Made by a program: the position numbers and the translations under genes
Notes under the pieces: model-generated
What the model was told of the DNA's origin: nothing
Databases searched by the model: none
Seen by the model: the letters and a program-made list of their open reading frames with translations, nothing else
Part shown: positions 27,801 through 37,086 of the stretch, in pieces
Layout: each line of letters opens with the position of its first letter
Numbering within the stretch: the first letter of the stretch is position 1
DNA from: Micromonospora chersina
Lineage (GTDB): Bacteria > Actinomycetota > Actinomycetes > Mycobacteriales > Micromonosporaceae
Length of the DNA: 64,000 nucleotides
Direction: 5' to 3'
Assembly: GCF_900091475.1 (NCBI RefSeq)
Contig: NZ_FMIB01000002.1
Span: 2,976,001-3,040,000, forward strand

Positions 27801-30800
27801 GTGCGGATCAGCCTGCTCGGCCCCCTGGAGCTGCGCACCGACACCGGTACGCCGGTCGAGGTGGGCGGCGCCCGGCTGCGCCGGCTGCTGATCCTGCTGG
27901 CCCTGGAGCCCGGCCGGACGGTGACCGTCGGCCGGCTCACCGACGCGCTCTGGGCCGGCGAGCCGCCGGCGGGGGCGGCCAACGCGCTCCAGGCCCTGGT
28001 CTCGCGGCTGCGCCGGGCCGGGCTGCCCGTCGAGGCGCAGCCCGGCGGCTACCGGCTCACCCTCGCCGCGGACGACGTGGACACGCACCGGTTCGAGGCC
28101 GCCGTCCGGGCCGCCCGGGCCCGGCTCGCGGACGACCCGGCCGAGGGCTGCCGCCGGCTGGCCGAGGCGCTGAACCTGTGGCGCGGTCCGGCCCTGGCCG
28201 ACGTGGCCGACGCGGACTTCGCCCGGGCGCCGGTGGCCCGGCTCACCGAGCTGCGGCTCGCCGCCACCGAGGACCTGGTCGAGGCGCGGCTGGACCGTGC
28301 GGCGCCCGAGGCCCTGCTGCCGCAGCTGCGCGAGCTGGTCGCCGCCCATCCGCTGCGGGAGCGGCTGACCGGACTGCTGATCCGGGTGCTGAACCGGGCC
28401 GGCCGCCCGGCCGAGGCCCTGGCCGAGTATGAGCGGCTGCGCGCCACCCTCGCCGACACCCTCGGCGCCGACCCGGGCCCCGAGCTGGCCGCCCTGCACC
28501 TGGAGATCCTGCGCGGCGAGCCGGCGGCCGTCCCCGCTCGCGCCGACCGCCGCGTGCCGGCGCCGGCCGCCGCCCCCGCCGGCGGCCACCGGACGCCCGT
28601 CCCTGACCCGGGTGGACCCGACCGGGGGAACCTGCCCGCCACGCTGACCAGCTTCGTCGGGCGCGAGGAGGAGGTGGCCCGGGTCGCCGGGCTGCTCGAC
28701 CGGTTCCGGCTGGCCACCCTCACCGGCCCGGGCGGGGCCGGCAAGACCCGGCTGGCGGTCGAGTCGGGCCGGGCGGTGGCCGGGCGCTTCCCGGACGGGG
28801 TGTGGCTGGTGCCGCTCGCCCCGGTCACCGATCCAGCCGAGGTGCCGCAGGCCGCCCTCGCCGCGCTCGGCCTGCGCGAGCAGGCGCTGCTGGCGCGGGC
28901 GGGCCGCGGCGCCCCCGAGCCGGCCGACCCGGTCGGGCGGCTGGTCGACGCGCTCGCCGGTCGGGCCGTCCTGCTGCTGCTGGACAACTGCGAGCACCTG
29001 CTCGACGCGGCGGCGGACCTCACCGAACGGCTGCTCACCGCCTGCCCCGCGCTGCGGGTGCTGGCCACCAGCCGGGAGCCGCTGGGCATCACCGGTGAGG
29101 CGCTGCGGCCGGTGGAGTCGCTGGCCCTGCCCCCGGCCGACGCGGACCCGGCGGCCGCGCTCGCGTACCCGGCGGTGCGGCTCTTCGCCGACCGGGCCGG
29201 CGCCGTCCGCCCGGACTTCGCGGTCGACGCGGCCACGGTCGGGCCGGTGGTGCGCATCTGCCGGGCGCTGGACGGCATGCCGCTCGCCATCGAGCTGGCC
29301 GCCGCCCGGCTGCGCACGATGACGGCGGCGCAGGTGGACACCCGGCTGGACGACCGGTTCCGGCTGCTCACCGCCGGCAGCCGCACGGCCCTGCCCCGGC
29401 ACCAGACGCTCCGGGCCGTGGTCGACTGGAGCTGGGACCTGCTCGACGACACCGAGCGCGCGCTCTGGCGGCGGCTGGCCGTCTTCGCGGGCGGCGCCAC
29501 CCTGGAGGCGGCCGAACGGGTGTGCGGCGACGGAGCGGTCGCGGACGTACTCGACGGGCTGTCCGCGCTGGTCGACAAGTCGCTGGTCGTGGCGGGCGGC
29601 ACGGGCGAGCCGCGCTACCGGATGCTGGAGACCATCCGCGAGTACGGCCTGGACCGGCTGGCCGAGGCCGGCGAGGCGGACGCGGTCCGGCGGGCGCACG
29701 CCGCCGAGTTCCTGGCCCTGGCCGAGACGGCCGAGCCGGAGCTGCGCGGCGCGGCACAACTGGACTGGCTGCGCCGACTCTCGGCCGACCAGGACAACCT
29801 GCACTCCGGGCTGCGCCACGCGATCGCCGTCGGCGACGCCCCCACCGCCGTCCGGTACGCCGCCGCGCTCGGCTGGTACTGGTGGCTCACCGGCCAGCGT
29901 GCCGAGGGCGCCGACCTGGCCGGCCAGGTGCTCGCGCTGCCCGGGCTGGCCGGCGCGCCGCCCGCCCCCACCGCCATCGCCCTCGCCACCGCCGCGCTGA
30001 ACCTGGCCGCCACCCGCCCCGACACCATCGCGATGAGCCGGGAGTGGCTGGACCGCGCCGCGGAGCTGTCCCGCGGGCGGGAGCACGAACACCCCCTGCT
30101 GCGCCTCGCCGGGCCGATCACGGCGGCGTTCGCCGGGAACTTCCAGCCGCCGGCCATGGCGGCCGTGGCACCCCTGTTCGACGACCCCGATCCGTGGGTG
30201 GCCGGGATCGCCCGGCTGCTCCGGGCGCACGCCCTGCTCAACGCGGGCCTGCCGGACTCCGACGCGGAGGCCGATCTGCGGGCCGGGCTGGCGCACTACC
30301 GCGGGGCCGGCGACCGGTGGGGCATGTCGTTCAGCCTCACCTCGCTGGCCGACCTGCTCGACCGGCGCGGCCAGGCCGCCGAGGCCACGCCCTACCACGA
30401 GGAGGCCATGACCTACTTCGAGGAGCTGGGCGTCCGCGAGGACGTGCCGGAGATGCGGCTGCGGCTGGCGCACAACCTGTGGCGGCGCGGCGACCGGGAC
30501 CGGGCGTGGGCGGAACTGGACCGGGCGGTGCACGAGGCCGACATCTCGGGGTCGGACGAGACGCGGGCGGCCCTCGCGTACGGCAAGGCGGAGCTGCTGC
30601 GCGCGGAGGGCGACCGGGCCGGGGCGCGGGCCTGCCTCGCGGAGGGCGCCCGGCTGGTGGGCGATCGGTCGATCGCCCCGCAGTGGCGGGCGCTCAACGC
30701 CTCCACCCTGGCCGTGCTCGACGCCGCGGACGGCGACCTGGTCTCCGCCCGGGCCGGGCACGACCAGGCCCTGAAGCTGGCCGTCGGCTCGCACGACGCC

Positions 30801-31058
30801 CCCGTGGTCGCGGCGGTGCTGGTCGGCTACGCCGACCTGGCGCTGCGGCTCGACCGCCCGGCCGCCGCCGCCCGGCTGCTGGGGGCGGCGACCGGAATCC
30901 GGGGCGGTCCCGACCACGCGGTGCTGGACCGCGCCCGGGTGGAGGCGGCCGCCCGCGACGCGCTCGGTGAGGCGGGCTTCGCCGAGGCGTACGCGGGCGG
31001 GCTGGGCTACCGCTGGGAGACCGCCGCCGAGGCGGTGGCCGTCACACTCGACGGCTGA
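27801..31058 (+). CDS. AfsR/SARP-type regulator: DNA-binding BTAD, NB-ARC ATPase, TPR
   Basis: A 1085-residue transcriptional regulator starting at GTG. Residues 1-90 form an OmpR-like winged helix (MRISLLGPLELR... RLLILLALEPGRTVTVGRLTDALW). Residues 95-240 are the BTAD domain (EYERLRATLADTLGADPGPELAALHLEIL). Residues 280-560 are an NB-ARC-type ATPase with Walker A GPGGAGKT (309-316), Walker B LLLLDNCEHLLDAA and sensor LRVLATSREPLG. The rest is TPR-like helices. AfsR-family proteins activate secondary metabolism or stress genes. No biosynthetic cluster is visible; the convergent DrrAB-like exporter is the nearest candidate partner. Confidence 0.93.
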   Translation: MRISLLGPLELRTDTGTPVEVGGARLRRLLILLALEPGRTVTVGRLTDALWAGEPPAGAANALQALVSRLRRAGLPVEAQPGGYRLTLAADDVDTHRFEAAVRAARARLADDPAEGCRRLAEALNLWRGPALADVADADFARAPVARLTELRLAATEDLVEARLDRAAPEALLPQLRELVAAHPLRERLTGLLIRVLNRAGRPAEALAEYERLRATLADTLGADPGPELAALHLEILRGEPAAVPARADRRVPAPAAAPAGGHRTPVPDPGGPDRGNLPATLTSFVGREEEVARVAGLLDRFRLATLTGPGGAGKTRLAVESGRAVAGRFPDGVWLVPLAPVTDPAEVPQAALAALGLREQALLARAGRGAPEPADPVGRLVDALAGRAVLLLLDNCEHLLDAAADLTERLLTACPALRVLATSREPLGITGEALRPVESLALPPADADPAAALAYPAVRLFADRAGAVRPDFAVDAATVGPVVRICRALDGMPLAIELAAARLRTMTAAQVDTRLDDRFRLLTAGSRTALPRHQTLRAVVDWSWDLLDDTERALWRRLAVFAGGATLEAAERVCGDGAVADVLDGLSALVDKSLVVAGGTGEPRYRMLETIREYGLDRLAEAGEADAVRRAHAAEFLALAETAEPELRGAAQLDWLRRLSADQDNLHSGLRHAIAVGDAPTAVRYAAALGWYWWLTGQRAEGADLAGQVLALPGLAGAPPAPTAIALATAALNLAATRPDTIAMSREWLDRAAELSRGREHEHPLLRLAGPITAAFAGNFQPPAMAAVAPLFDDPDPWVAGIARLLRAHALLNAGLPDSDAEADLRAGLAHYRGAGDRWGMSFSLTSLADLLDRRGQAAEATPYHEEAMTYFEELGVREDVPEMRLRLAHNLWRRGDRDRAWAELDRAVHEADISGSDETRAALAYGKAELLRAEGDRAGARACLAEGARLVGDRSIAPQWRALNASTLAVLDAADGDLVSARAGHDQALKLAVGSHDAPVVAAVLVGYADLALRLDRPAAAARLLGAATGIRGGPDHAVLDRARVEAAARDALGEAGFAEAYAGGLGYRWETAAEAVAVTLDG

Positions 31059-31854
31059 GCGCGCGCACCGACAGCGGGGCGAACACCAGCAGGATCCCGG
31101 CGGCCCAGAGCAGCGACTGCCCGACCGGCCCGGCGACCGGCCCGCCGACCAGGAGGCCGCGCAGCGCGTCGGCCAGGATCGTCACCGGGTTGACGTTCAC
31201 CCAGTGCTGCAACCAGCTCGGCATCTGGTCGGTCGGCACGAAGACGTTGCTCGTGAAGGTCAGCGGGAAGATCACCGTGAAGCCGAAGATCTGCACCTTG
31301 TCCGGCTCGCTGACCAGCACACCGACCAGCACCGAGATCCACGAGGCGGCCAGCGAGAAGACGAGCAGCAGGACCAGCGCGCCGAGCAGCCCCGCCACGC
31401 CGTTACCGAGCCGGAAACCGAGGATCATGCCGATCCCGAGCAGCAGCGCCAGGGACCAGGCCTGCTTGACCGTGTCGGCGACGATCCGGCCGGCCAGCGG
31501 CGCCCACCGCGCCACCGGCAGGGCGCGGAGCCGGTCGAAGACTCCCTTGGTGAGGTCCTGGTTGAGACCGAACCCGGTGGTCATGGTGGCGAAGAGCGCG
31601 GTCTGCACGATGATGCCGGGCAGCGCGAACTTCAGGTACGTCCCGGGCGAGCCGGAGATCGCGGTGCCGAAGACGTACGTGAAGAGCAGCACGAACATGA
31701 CCGGCTGGACGCTCAGGTCGAGCAGCTCCATCGGGTTGTGCTTGATCTGCACCAGGCTGCGCCAGGCCAGGGTGAGGGTGTGCCGCAGGCCGGCGAGGAA
31801 GCCGGGCCGGCGGGCCGGGGCGACCGGGGACGCGGTGGCGGTGAACGTGGTCAT
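31042..31854 (-). CDS. DrrB-like ABC-2 exporter permease
   Basis: A 270-residue integral membrane protein with about six helices (LLDLSVQPVMFVLLFTYVFG, GIIVQTALFATMTTGFGL, SLALLLGIGMILGF, LLGALVLLLVFSLAASWISVLVG, FGFTVIFPLTFTSNVFVP and a final helix). It has the DrrB/ABC-2 signature DLTKGVFDRLRALPVAR. The ATG overlaps the ATPase stop as ATGA. Its end overlaps the AfsR-like gene by 17 bases, tail to tail. With the ATPase it should export a hydrophobic compound or drug; the substrate is unknown. Confidence 0.92.
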   Translation of the reverse strand: MTTFTATASPVAPARRPGFLAGLRHTLTLAWRSLVQIKHNPMELLDLSVQPVMFVLLFTYVFGTAISGSPGTYLKFALPGIIVQTALFATMTTGFGLNQDLTKGVFDRLRALPVARWAPLAGRIVADTVKQAWSLALLLGIGMILGFRLGNGVAGLLGALVLLLVFSLAASWISVLVGVLVSEPDKVQIFGFTVIFPLTFTSNVFVPTDQMPSWLQHWVNVNPVTILADALRGLLVGGPVAGPVGQSLLWAAGILLVFAPLSVRALSRRV

Positions 31855-32816
31855 GCCGGGCTCCCTTCCAGGGTGGGGGTGGCCTCCTCGGCCCGGTGGC
31901 CGGTGAGGGAGAGGAAGACCTCGTCGAGGCTGGAGCCGCGCAGGGCCAGTTCGGCCACGCGTACCCCGGCGTCGTCGAGGCGGCGGACCACCGTCGGCAG
32001 CACCTCCGGGTCGCTGACGCCGACGGTGACGGTCTGGTTCGCCACCTCCGGGGTGGCCCGGGTCACGTCGCCGGTGACGGCGAGCACCGTCGGCAGGTCG
32101 GCCGGGTCCGCCGGCCGGACGGCGAGCACCTGCCCGCCCACCTTCGCCTTCAGCTCCTCCGGGGTGCCCTGGGCGATCACCCGGCCGTGGTCTACCACCG
32201 CGATCTCGCCGGCGAGCTGGTCGGCCTCCTCCAGGTACTGGGTGGTGAGCAGCACTGTCACCCCGTCGGCGACCAGGGTGCGGACGACGTCCCACAGCTC
32301 GTTGCGGCTGCGGGGGTCGAGCCCCGTGGTCGGCTCGTCGAGGAAGAGCACCTGCGGGCGGCCGACCAGGCTGGCGGCCAGGTCGAGCCGGCGGCGCATG
32401 CCGCCGGAGTAGGTCTTGGCGGCCCGCTCGGCCGCGTCGCTGAGCTGGAAGTCGGCCAGCAGCGCCCGGGCCCGCGCCCGGGCGTCGGACCGGGACAGCC
32501 CGAGCAGCCGGCCGATGAGCAGCAGGTTCTCGGTGCCGGTCAGGTTCTCGTCGACCGAGGCGTACTGACCGGTGAGGCCGATCAGCTGGCGCACCCGGTG
32601 GGCGTCGCGGCGGACGTCGTAGCCGCCGACCGTGGCGTGCCCCTCGTCGGCGGCGAGCAGGGTGGCCAACACCCGGACCGCGGTGGTCTTGCCCGCCCCG
32701 TTCGGCCCGAGCAGCCCGAACACCGTCCCGGTGGGGACGGCCAGGTCGACCCCGGCCAGCGCGGTGGTGGCGCCGAAGCGGCGCACCAGACCTTCCGCGC
32801 GGATCGCGTACGTCAT
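31851..32816 (-). CDS. DrrA-like ABC exporter ATP-binding protein
   Basis: A 321-residue ATPase of the DrrA family. Walker A is GPNGAGKTT, the Q-loop GLTGQYASVDENLTGTENL is typical of DrrA, the signature is SGGMRRRLDLA, Walker B is VLFLDEPTTGLD and the switch region LLTTQYLEEADQLAG carries Q in place of the usual His, as in DrrA. A C-terminal extension of about 90 residues ends in ALRGSSLDEVFLSLTGH, also a DrrA feature. ATG start with GGGAG upstream; coupled to the permease gene. Confidence 0.94.
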   Translation of the reverse strand: MTYAIRAEGLVRRFGATTALAGVDLAVPTGTVFGLLGPNGAGKTTAVRVLATLLAADEGHATVGGYDVRRDAHRVRQLIGLTGQYASVDENLTGTENLLLIGRLLGLSRSDARARARALLADFQLSDAAERAAKTYSGGMRRRLDLAASLVGRPQVLFLDEPTTGLDPRSRNELWDVVRTLVADGVTVLLTTQYLEEADQLAGEIAVVDHGRVIAQGTPEELKAKVGGQVLAVRPADPADLPTVLAVTGDVTRATPEVANQTVTVGVSDPEVLPTVVRRLDDAGVRVAELALRGSSLDEVFLSLTGHRAEEATPTLEGSPA

Positions 32817-32920
32817 CGGAACTCCCGTCGTTCTCGCTGGTCACCCCACCTTGAGCGACGGCGCTGACGTTACGGCGACAGGCGCTGACAGACCGCTGAT
32901 TTAACCTCCGGGCAGAACGG

Positions 32921-32961
32921 CGCGACCGCCGTCGCCGGTCACCCGGGCGACGGCGGTCGCG
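32921..32961 (-). terminator. Hairpin downstream of the acetolactate-synthase-like gene
   Basis: CGCGACCGCCGTCGCC (32921-32936) pairs perfectly with GGCGACGGCGGTCGCG (32946-32961): a 16-bp stem and 9-base loop, starting ten bases past the stop codon. No T-run. Confidence 0.72.
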
Positions 32962-32970
32962 GTGTCGAGG

Positions 32971-34593
32971 TCAGGCCAGGTTCGACGAGCGGGGGTACGC
33001 GTCGGCCGGGTCGGTCAGCACGTTGACCAGGTACGGCACGCCGGCGTCGAAGGCGCGGGACAGGGCCGGGCCGAGGTCGGCGGCCTTCTCCACCGTCTCG
33101 CCGGCGCCGCCGAGCGCCTCGACCACCCTGTCGTAGCGCAGCCCGGGCTGGAGGTCGGCGGCCACGTCGTAGCCGTACATGGCCCGCATGGGGTGCTTCT
33201 CCAGGCCCCAGATGCCGTTGTTGCCGACCACGATCACGACGGGGAGCCGCTGGCGGGCCAGGGACTCCACGTCCATCAGGGAGAAGCCGGCCGCGCCGTC
33301 GCCCATGAGCACGCAGATCTGCCGGTCGGGGTGGCTGACCCGGGCGCCCATGGCGTAGCCCATGCCGGTGCCCAGGCAGCCGTACGGGCCGGGGTCGAGC
33401 CAGGTGCCGGGCTGGGCGGGCTCCAGGTACCTGCCGGCGTACGAGACGAAGTCGCCGCCGTCGCCGATCGTGATGGCGTCCGGGGCGAGCACCTTGCGCA
33501 GCTCGCCGTAGACCCGGGCCGGGCGGATCGGGTCGGTCTCGGCGGCCATCTCCTCCGCGTCGCGGGCCTTCGCGGCGTCCTCGGCGGTGCGGAGCTGGGC
33601 GATCCAGTCGGCGTGGTCGGCCCGGTCGCCGGGGTGCTCGGCGAACGCGGTGAGGATCAGCCGCAGGTCGCCGGCGGGGGCGGCGGCCGGCTGGACGTGC
33701 CCGGCGCGCTGGCTGGGCGCGTCCACCACGTGCACGACCCGCGCGTCGCCGAAGTCGCCGAACGCGAGCCGGAAGTCGAGCGGGGTGCCGACGACCACGA
33801 CCACGTCGGCGCCCTTGAGCGCGACCCGGCGGGCCTTGGCGAAGGCGAGCGGGTGCTCCGGCGGCAGCGCGCCCCGGCCCATGCCGTTGGTGAAGACCGG
33901 CGCCTGGAGGGATTCGGCGGCGGCCCGAAGCGCCTCCACGGCGTCGCCCGCGTACACGTCGGAGCCGGCGATGATCACCGGCCGGGACGCGCCGGCGATC
34001 AGGGCGGCGGCCTTCGCGACCTCGTCGGGGTCGGCCTCGATCGGCGCCGGCGGGGTGACCGTGGGCAGGTCGGCCTCGCCGACCGAGAAGACGGCCTCCA
34101 GGGGGAAGTCGAGGAAGGCCGGGCCGCGGTGCGGGGTGAGCGCGGCGGTGAGCGCCGCGGTGACCGCGCGCGGGATGTCGTCGGCGCCGAACACGGTCTC
34201 GGCGTGCTTGGTGACCGGGGCGACCAGCGGCAGGTGGTCCATCTCCTGGAGGCTGCCGGAGCCCCAGCGGAACTGCGGGGCCCGCCCGCCCAGCACCAGC
34301 ACCGGTGAGGCGTTGAAGAACGCGCTGGTCAGGCCGGAGACGCCGTTGGTGACACCGGGGCCGGCGGTGAGCACGGCCAGGCCGGGGCGGCGCTGGAGCT
34401 TCGCCACCGCCTCCGCGGCGAACACGGCGGACTGCTCGTGCCGGACGTCGTAGATCGGGAAGCCGGTCTTGTGCGCGGCGTCGTAGAGCGGGAAGACGTG
34501 CCCGCCGGAGAGGGTGAACATCTCCCGTACGCCGTGCGCGCGCAGCGCCGCGAGGGCCAGTTCGCCGCCGTGCCCCTCGACCCGTTCCGTCAT
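32971..34593 (-). CDS. Acetolactate-synthase-like thiamine-diphosphate enzyme
   Basis: A 540-residue protein with the three TPP-enzyme domains. The catalytic Glu is E53 in YDVRHEQSAVFAAEA; the N-terminal domain continues with LTAGPGVTNGVSGLTSAF. The central domain is a Rossmann-like fold (PVIIAGSDVYAG). The TPP motif is GDGAAGFSLMDVESLARQRLPVVIVVGNN. It lacks an obvious FAD-linked small-subunit partner and could be an IlvG-like enzyme or another decarboxylase such as oxalyl-CoA or 2-hydroxyacyl-CoA lyase type. I start at ATG 34593, since AAGGGA is eight bases upstream. The next gene upstream is an enoyl-CoA hydratase. Confidence 0.83.
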   Translation of the reverse strand: MTERVEGHGGELALAALRAHGVREMFTLSGGHVFPLYDAAHKTGFPIYDVRHEQSAVFAAEAVAKLQRRPGLAVLTAGPGVTNGVSGLTSAFFNASPVLVLGGRAPQFRWGSGSLQEMDHLPLVAPVTKHAETVFGADDIPRAVTAALTAALTPHRGPAFLDFPLEAVFSVGEADLPTVTPPAPIEADPDEVAKAAALIAGASRPVIIAGSDVYAGDAVEALRAAAESLQAPVFTNGMGRGALPPEHPLAFAKARRVALKGADVVVVVGTPLDFRLAFGDFGDARVVHVVDAPSQRAGHVQPAAAPAGDLRLILTAFAEHPGDRADHADWIAQLRTAEDAAKARDAEEMAAETDPIRPARVYGELRKVLAPDAITIGDGGDFVSYAGRYLEPAQPGTWLDPGPYGCLGTGMGYAMGARVSHPDRQICVLMGDGAAGFSLMDVESLARQRLPVVIVVGNNGIWGLEKHPMRAMYGYDVAADLQPGLRYDRVVEALGGAGETVEKAADLGPALSRAFDAGVPYLVNVLTDPADAYPRSSNLA

Positions 34594-34660
34594 CGCCACT
34601 TCCCTTCGTCATGACCGGAGTCACACGCTACTGGCCGGTAGGCGGGATGTGAACCGTTCT

Positions 34661-34690
34661 CGGGTCGGCGGCGGGTGGGCCGCCGACCCG
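34661..34690 (-). terminator. Hairpin downstream of the enoyl-CoA hydratase gene
   Basis: CGGGTCGGCGGC (34661-34672) pairs with GCCGCCGACCCG (34679-34690), 12 bp with a 6-base loop, ten bases beyond the stop codon. Confidence 0.7.
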
Positions 34691-34700
34691 GACCGGCGGT

Positions 34701-35471
34701 TCAGCGGCCGGTGAAGCCCGGCTTGCGCTTCTCCACGAACGCCGCCATGCCCTCGCGCCGGTCGTCGGTGGCGAACAGCGCCGCGAAGAGCTGGCTCTCC
34801 CAGGCCAGGCCGGAGTTGAGGTCCATGTCGAGGCCCCCGTCGACGGCCAGCTTGGCCGCCCGCAGGGCCTGCACCGGGCCGGTCAGGTACGGCTTCACGT
34901 AGGCGACGGCGGCCTCGTAGACCTCGGCGGCCGGGACCACCCGGTCGGCCAGGCCGATCCGCAGCGCCTCCTCGGCGTCGACCATCCGACCCGTCATGAT
35001 CAGGTCCTTGGCGCGGGCCGGGCCGACCAGGCGGGCCAGCCGCTGGGTGCCGCCGGCGCCCGGGATGATGCCGAGCTTGATCTCCGGCTGGCCGAGCTTG
35101 GCGTCCTCGGCCACGATCCGCCAGTCGCAGGCCAGGGCCAGCTCGCAGCCGCCACCGAGGGCGTACCCGGTGATCGCGGCGACCACCGGCTTGGGGATGC
35201 GGGCGATCGCGCCCAGCGCGCTCGACAGGTCGGCGGCCCGGTCGGCCATGTCCACGTAGGACATGTCCGCCATCTCCTTGATGTCCGCGCCGGCGGCGAA
35301 GACCTTCTCCCCGCCGTACACGATGACCGCCCGGACCTCCGGGTCGGCGGTGGCCGCCGCGGCGGCGCGCAACTCCTCCTGCACCTGGGTGTTCAGCGCG
35401 TTCATCGGCGGCCGCTCCAGCCGGATGGTGCCGATGCCGTCCTTCACTTCCAGCCTGACGAACTCGCCCAC
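34701..35471 (-). CDS. Enoyl-CoA hydratase/isomerase family protein
   Basis: A 256-residue crotonase, close to the classic length for enoyl-CoA hydratases of beta-oxidation. Oxyanion-hole segments are [12 protein letters not shown] and [17 protein letters not shown]. The two catalytic glutamates are E110 (GGGCE) and E130 ([19 protein letters not shown]). C-terminal helix: [17 protein letters not shown] use the GTG at 35471, preceded by GAGG; the much longer upstream open frame is not protein-like. It likely hydrates 2-enoyl-CoA and shares the electron chain served by EtfAB. Confidence 0.93.
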   Translation of the reverse strand: MGEFVRLEVKDGIGTIRLERPPMNALNTQVQEELRAAAAATADPEVRAVIVYGGEKVFAAGADIKEMADMSYVDMADRAADLSSALGAIARIPKPVVAAITGYALGGGCELALACDWRIVAEDAKLGQPEIKLGIIPGAGGTQRLARLVGPARAKDLIMTGRMVDAEEALRIGLADRVVPAAEVYEAAVAYVKPYLTGPVQALRAAKLAVDGGLDMDLNSGLAWESQLFAALFATDDRREGMAAFVEKRKPGFTGR

Positions 35472-35576
35472 GCTGCCCTCACTTCCTCGTCGAAGTCGCG
35501 TGCCAACCTTACGACCAGTGTCGTTGGGGTAGACAGTGTGGTGTCGACGGCCCCAGGTCGCACCGGGAGTGAGGCC

Positions 35577-36089
35577 ATGATCACCTACTACGACGACCGC
35601 GCGGTCCGGGTCACCTCCACCGCCGTCCGCGTCGACGGGCGCACCTATCCCCTCGCCGAACTGGGCATGGTGTGGCACCGCCGGGGCAACCGCTCCTGGC
35701 GGGTGCTCGCCGGCCGGGGCGCGATCGGTGCGGCCCTCGCCGGCCCGCTGGTGGCCGCCGTGCTCGGCATCGGGCTGGCGGTCTGGCTGCACCGCTCCGC
35801 CGTGGTCACGATCGCCATCGTCGGCGCGTCCGTGCTGGTCGGCCTCGGCGTCGGGCCGCTCGCCGACGTGCTCTTCGAACACCTCGACCGGTCGTACGCC
35901 CGGGGCAGCCGGGAGTGGGAGATGTGGGCGCGCTGGCGGGGCCAGCCCGTGCGGCTGCTGCACACCGGCGACGCGCTGCGCTTCGGCCAGATCTACCGGG
36001 CGGTGCAGCGCGCGATGGAGAGCGCGCCCGCCGCTCAGAAGGCGATCGGCTCGTCGGGCAGCAACCCGAGGCCGCGCAGCAGGCCGTAG
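35577..36089 (+). CDS. DUF6232-type membrane protein, copy 1
   Basis: A 170-residue protein starting after GGGAGTGAGG. The N-terminus [36 protein letters not shown] is a small beta domain. Two membrane helices follow (about 48-66, 72-92). A conserved end reads [50 protein letters not shown]. The protein at 36532-37014 has the same layout and shared words, so they are paralogues. The last 55 bases overlap the convergent SnoaL-like gene. Function unknown. Confidence 0.82.
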   Translation: MITYYDDRAVRVTSTAVRVDGRTYPLAELGMVWHRRGNRSWRVLAGRGAIGAALAGPLVAAVLGIGLAVWLHRSAVVTIAIVGASVLVGLGVGPLADVLFEHLDRSYARGSREWEMWARWRGQPVRLLHTGDALRFGQIYRAVQRAMESAPAAQKAIGSSGSNPRPRSRP

Positions 36090-36463
36090 GTGTCCTGCTC
36101 GCCCCAGAACTGGACGATCCGGCCGCCGGCCAGCCGGTACATCTTGCAGGCGCTCTGCACCGTGGTCGCGCCGGTCGCGTCCCGCCGGTAGGTCTGCGCC
36201 ATCGACACCACCACCCGGTCTTCGGCCGCGAAGATCTCCAGTATCTGCTGGTCGAGCACGGTCAGGCCCGGCGAGGAGACGGCCGCCTCCGGGTACCGCC
36301 GGCCGCGCACCGCCGTGCCGGAACCGTAGATCTCCACGTCCTCGGCGACCACCTCGGCCAGCTCGGCCAGGTCCTTGGTGAGGAAGGTCCGCAGGTAGCG
36401 CCGGACCACCTCGACGTTGCGCTCCTGCTCGGTGCCCGCCTCGATTCCGCTCCGGTCCGCCAT
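36035..36463 (-). CDS. SnoaL/NTF2-like protein
   Basis: A 142-residue protein with the cone-shaped NTF2 fold pattern: [35 protein letters not shown] (helix and first strands), then [26 protein letters not shown] and [28 protein letters not shown]. Members are polyketide cyclases, isomerases or binding proteins; nothing here points to one. It lies between the two DUF6232 paralogues on the opposite strand. Confidence 0.85.
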   Translation of the reverse strand: MADRSGIEAGTEQERNVEVVRRYLRTFLTKDLAELAEVVAEDVEIYGSGTAVRGRRYPEAAVSSPGLTVLDQQILEIFAAEDRVVVSMAQTYRRDATGATTVQSACKMYRLAGGRIVQFWGEQDTYGLLRGLGLLPDEPIAF

Positions 36464-36531
36464 GCGGCGACGCTACCCCGGCGGCGCTCTCCGCACCGTC
36501 CCCTCTGGACCGCGGGTGGTTAGGCTGAGTG

Positions 36532-37014
36532 ATGACCCTCTATTACCGGGACGACGCGGTACAGGTCACCTCCGAGGCCATCCACGCGGGCGGGCACGTC
36601 GTCGCGCTCGCCGACGTCACGTACGTCTGGCACGCCCGCGGCGCCACCACCCTGGCGGTCCGGGGCCGGGTCCTGGGGCGTGGGGTGCTGGTCCTGCTGC
36701 TGTCGCTGCCGCCGCTCGTGGCGCTGGTCTGCGTGCTCTCGCTGGCCTGGGCGGCGCAGGACCGGGGCGACTGGAAGCTGGCGCTGATCATCGTGGCGGC
36801 GTTCGTGGTGGTCGGGCTGGCCCTCACCCCGTTCCTGGAGGTGCCGCTCGGCTGGCTGGACCGCTCGTATGAGCGGGGCAACCGGGTGCACGAGCTGTGG
36901 GTGCAGCACCACGGGCGGGAGGAGTTGCTGCTGCGTACCCCCGACGCGCTCCGGTTCGGGCAGATCTACCGGGCCGTGCAGCGCGCGGTCGAACAGCAGG
37001 GCGACCGCCGCTGA
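36532..37014 (+). CDS. DUF6232-type membrane protein, copy 2
   Basis: A 160-residue paralogue of the 35577 gene. The start [36 protein letters not shown] aligns with copy 1, which is why I choose the ATG at 36532 over the adjoining GTG. Two membrane helices (about 46-70, 82-100) precede [51 protein letters not shown]. The LDRSY.RG...E and [15 protein letters not shown] motifs are shared. A local duplication is likely. Confidence 0.82.
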   Translation: MTLYYRDDAVQVTSEAIHAGGHVVALADVTYVWHARGATTLAVRGRVLGRGVLVLLLSLPPLVALVCVLSLAWAAQDRGDWKLALIIVAAFVVVGLALTPFLEVPLGWLDRSYERGNRVHELWVQHHGREELLLRTPDALRFGQIYRAVQRAVEQQGDRR

Positions 37015-37086
37015 CGGCCCGGGTGTGACGGTGGCCGCCCCGCCACCACCCGGCGGTCCTGGCCGGCGGGACGCACACTGGGTGGC

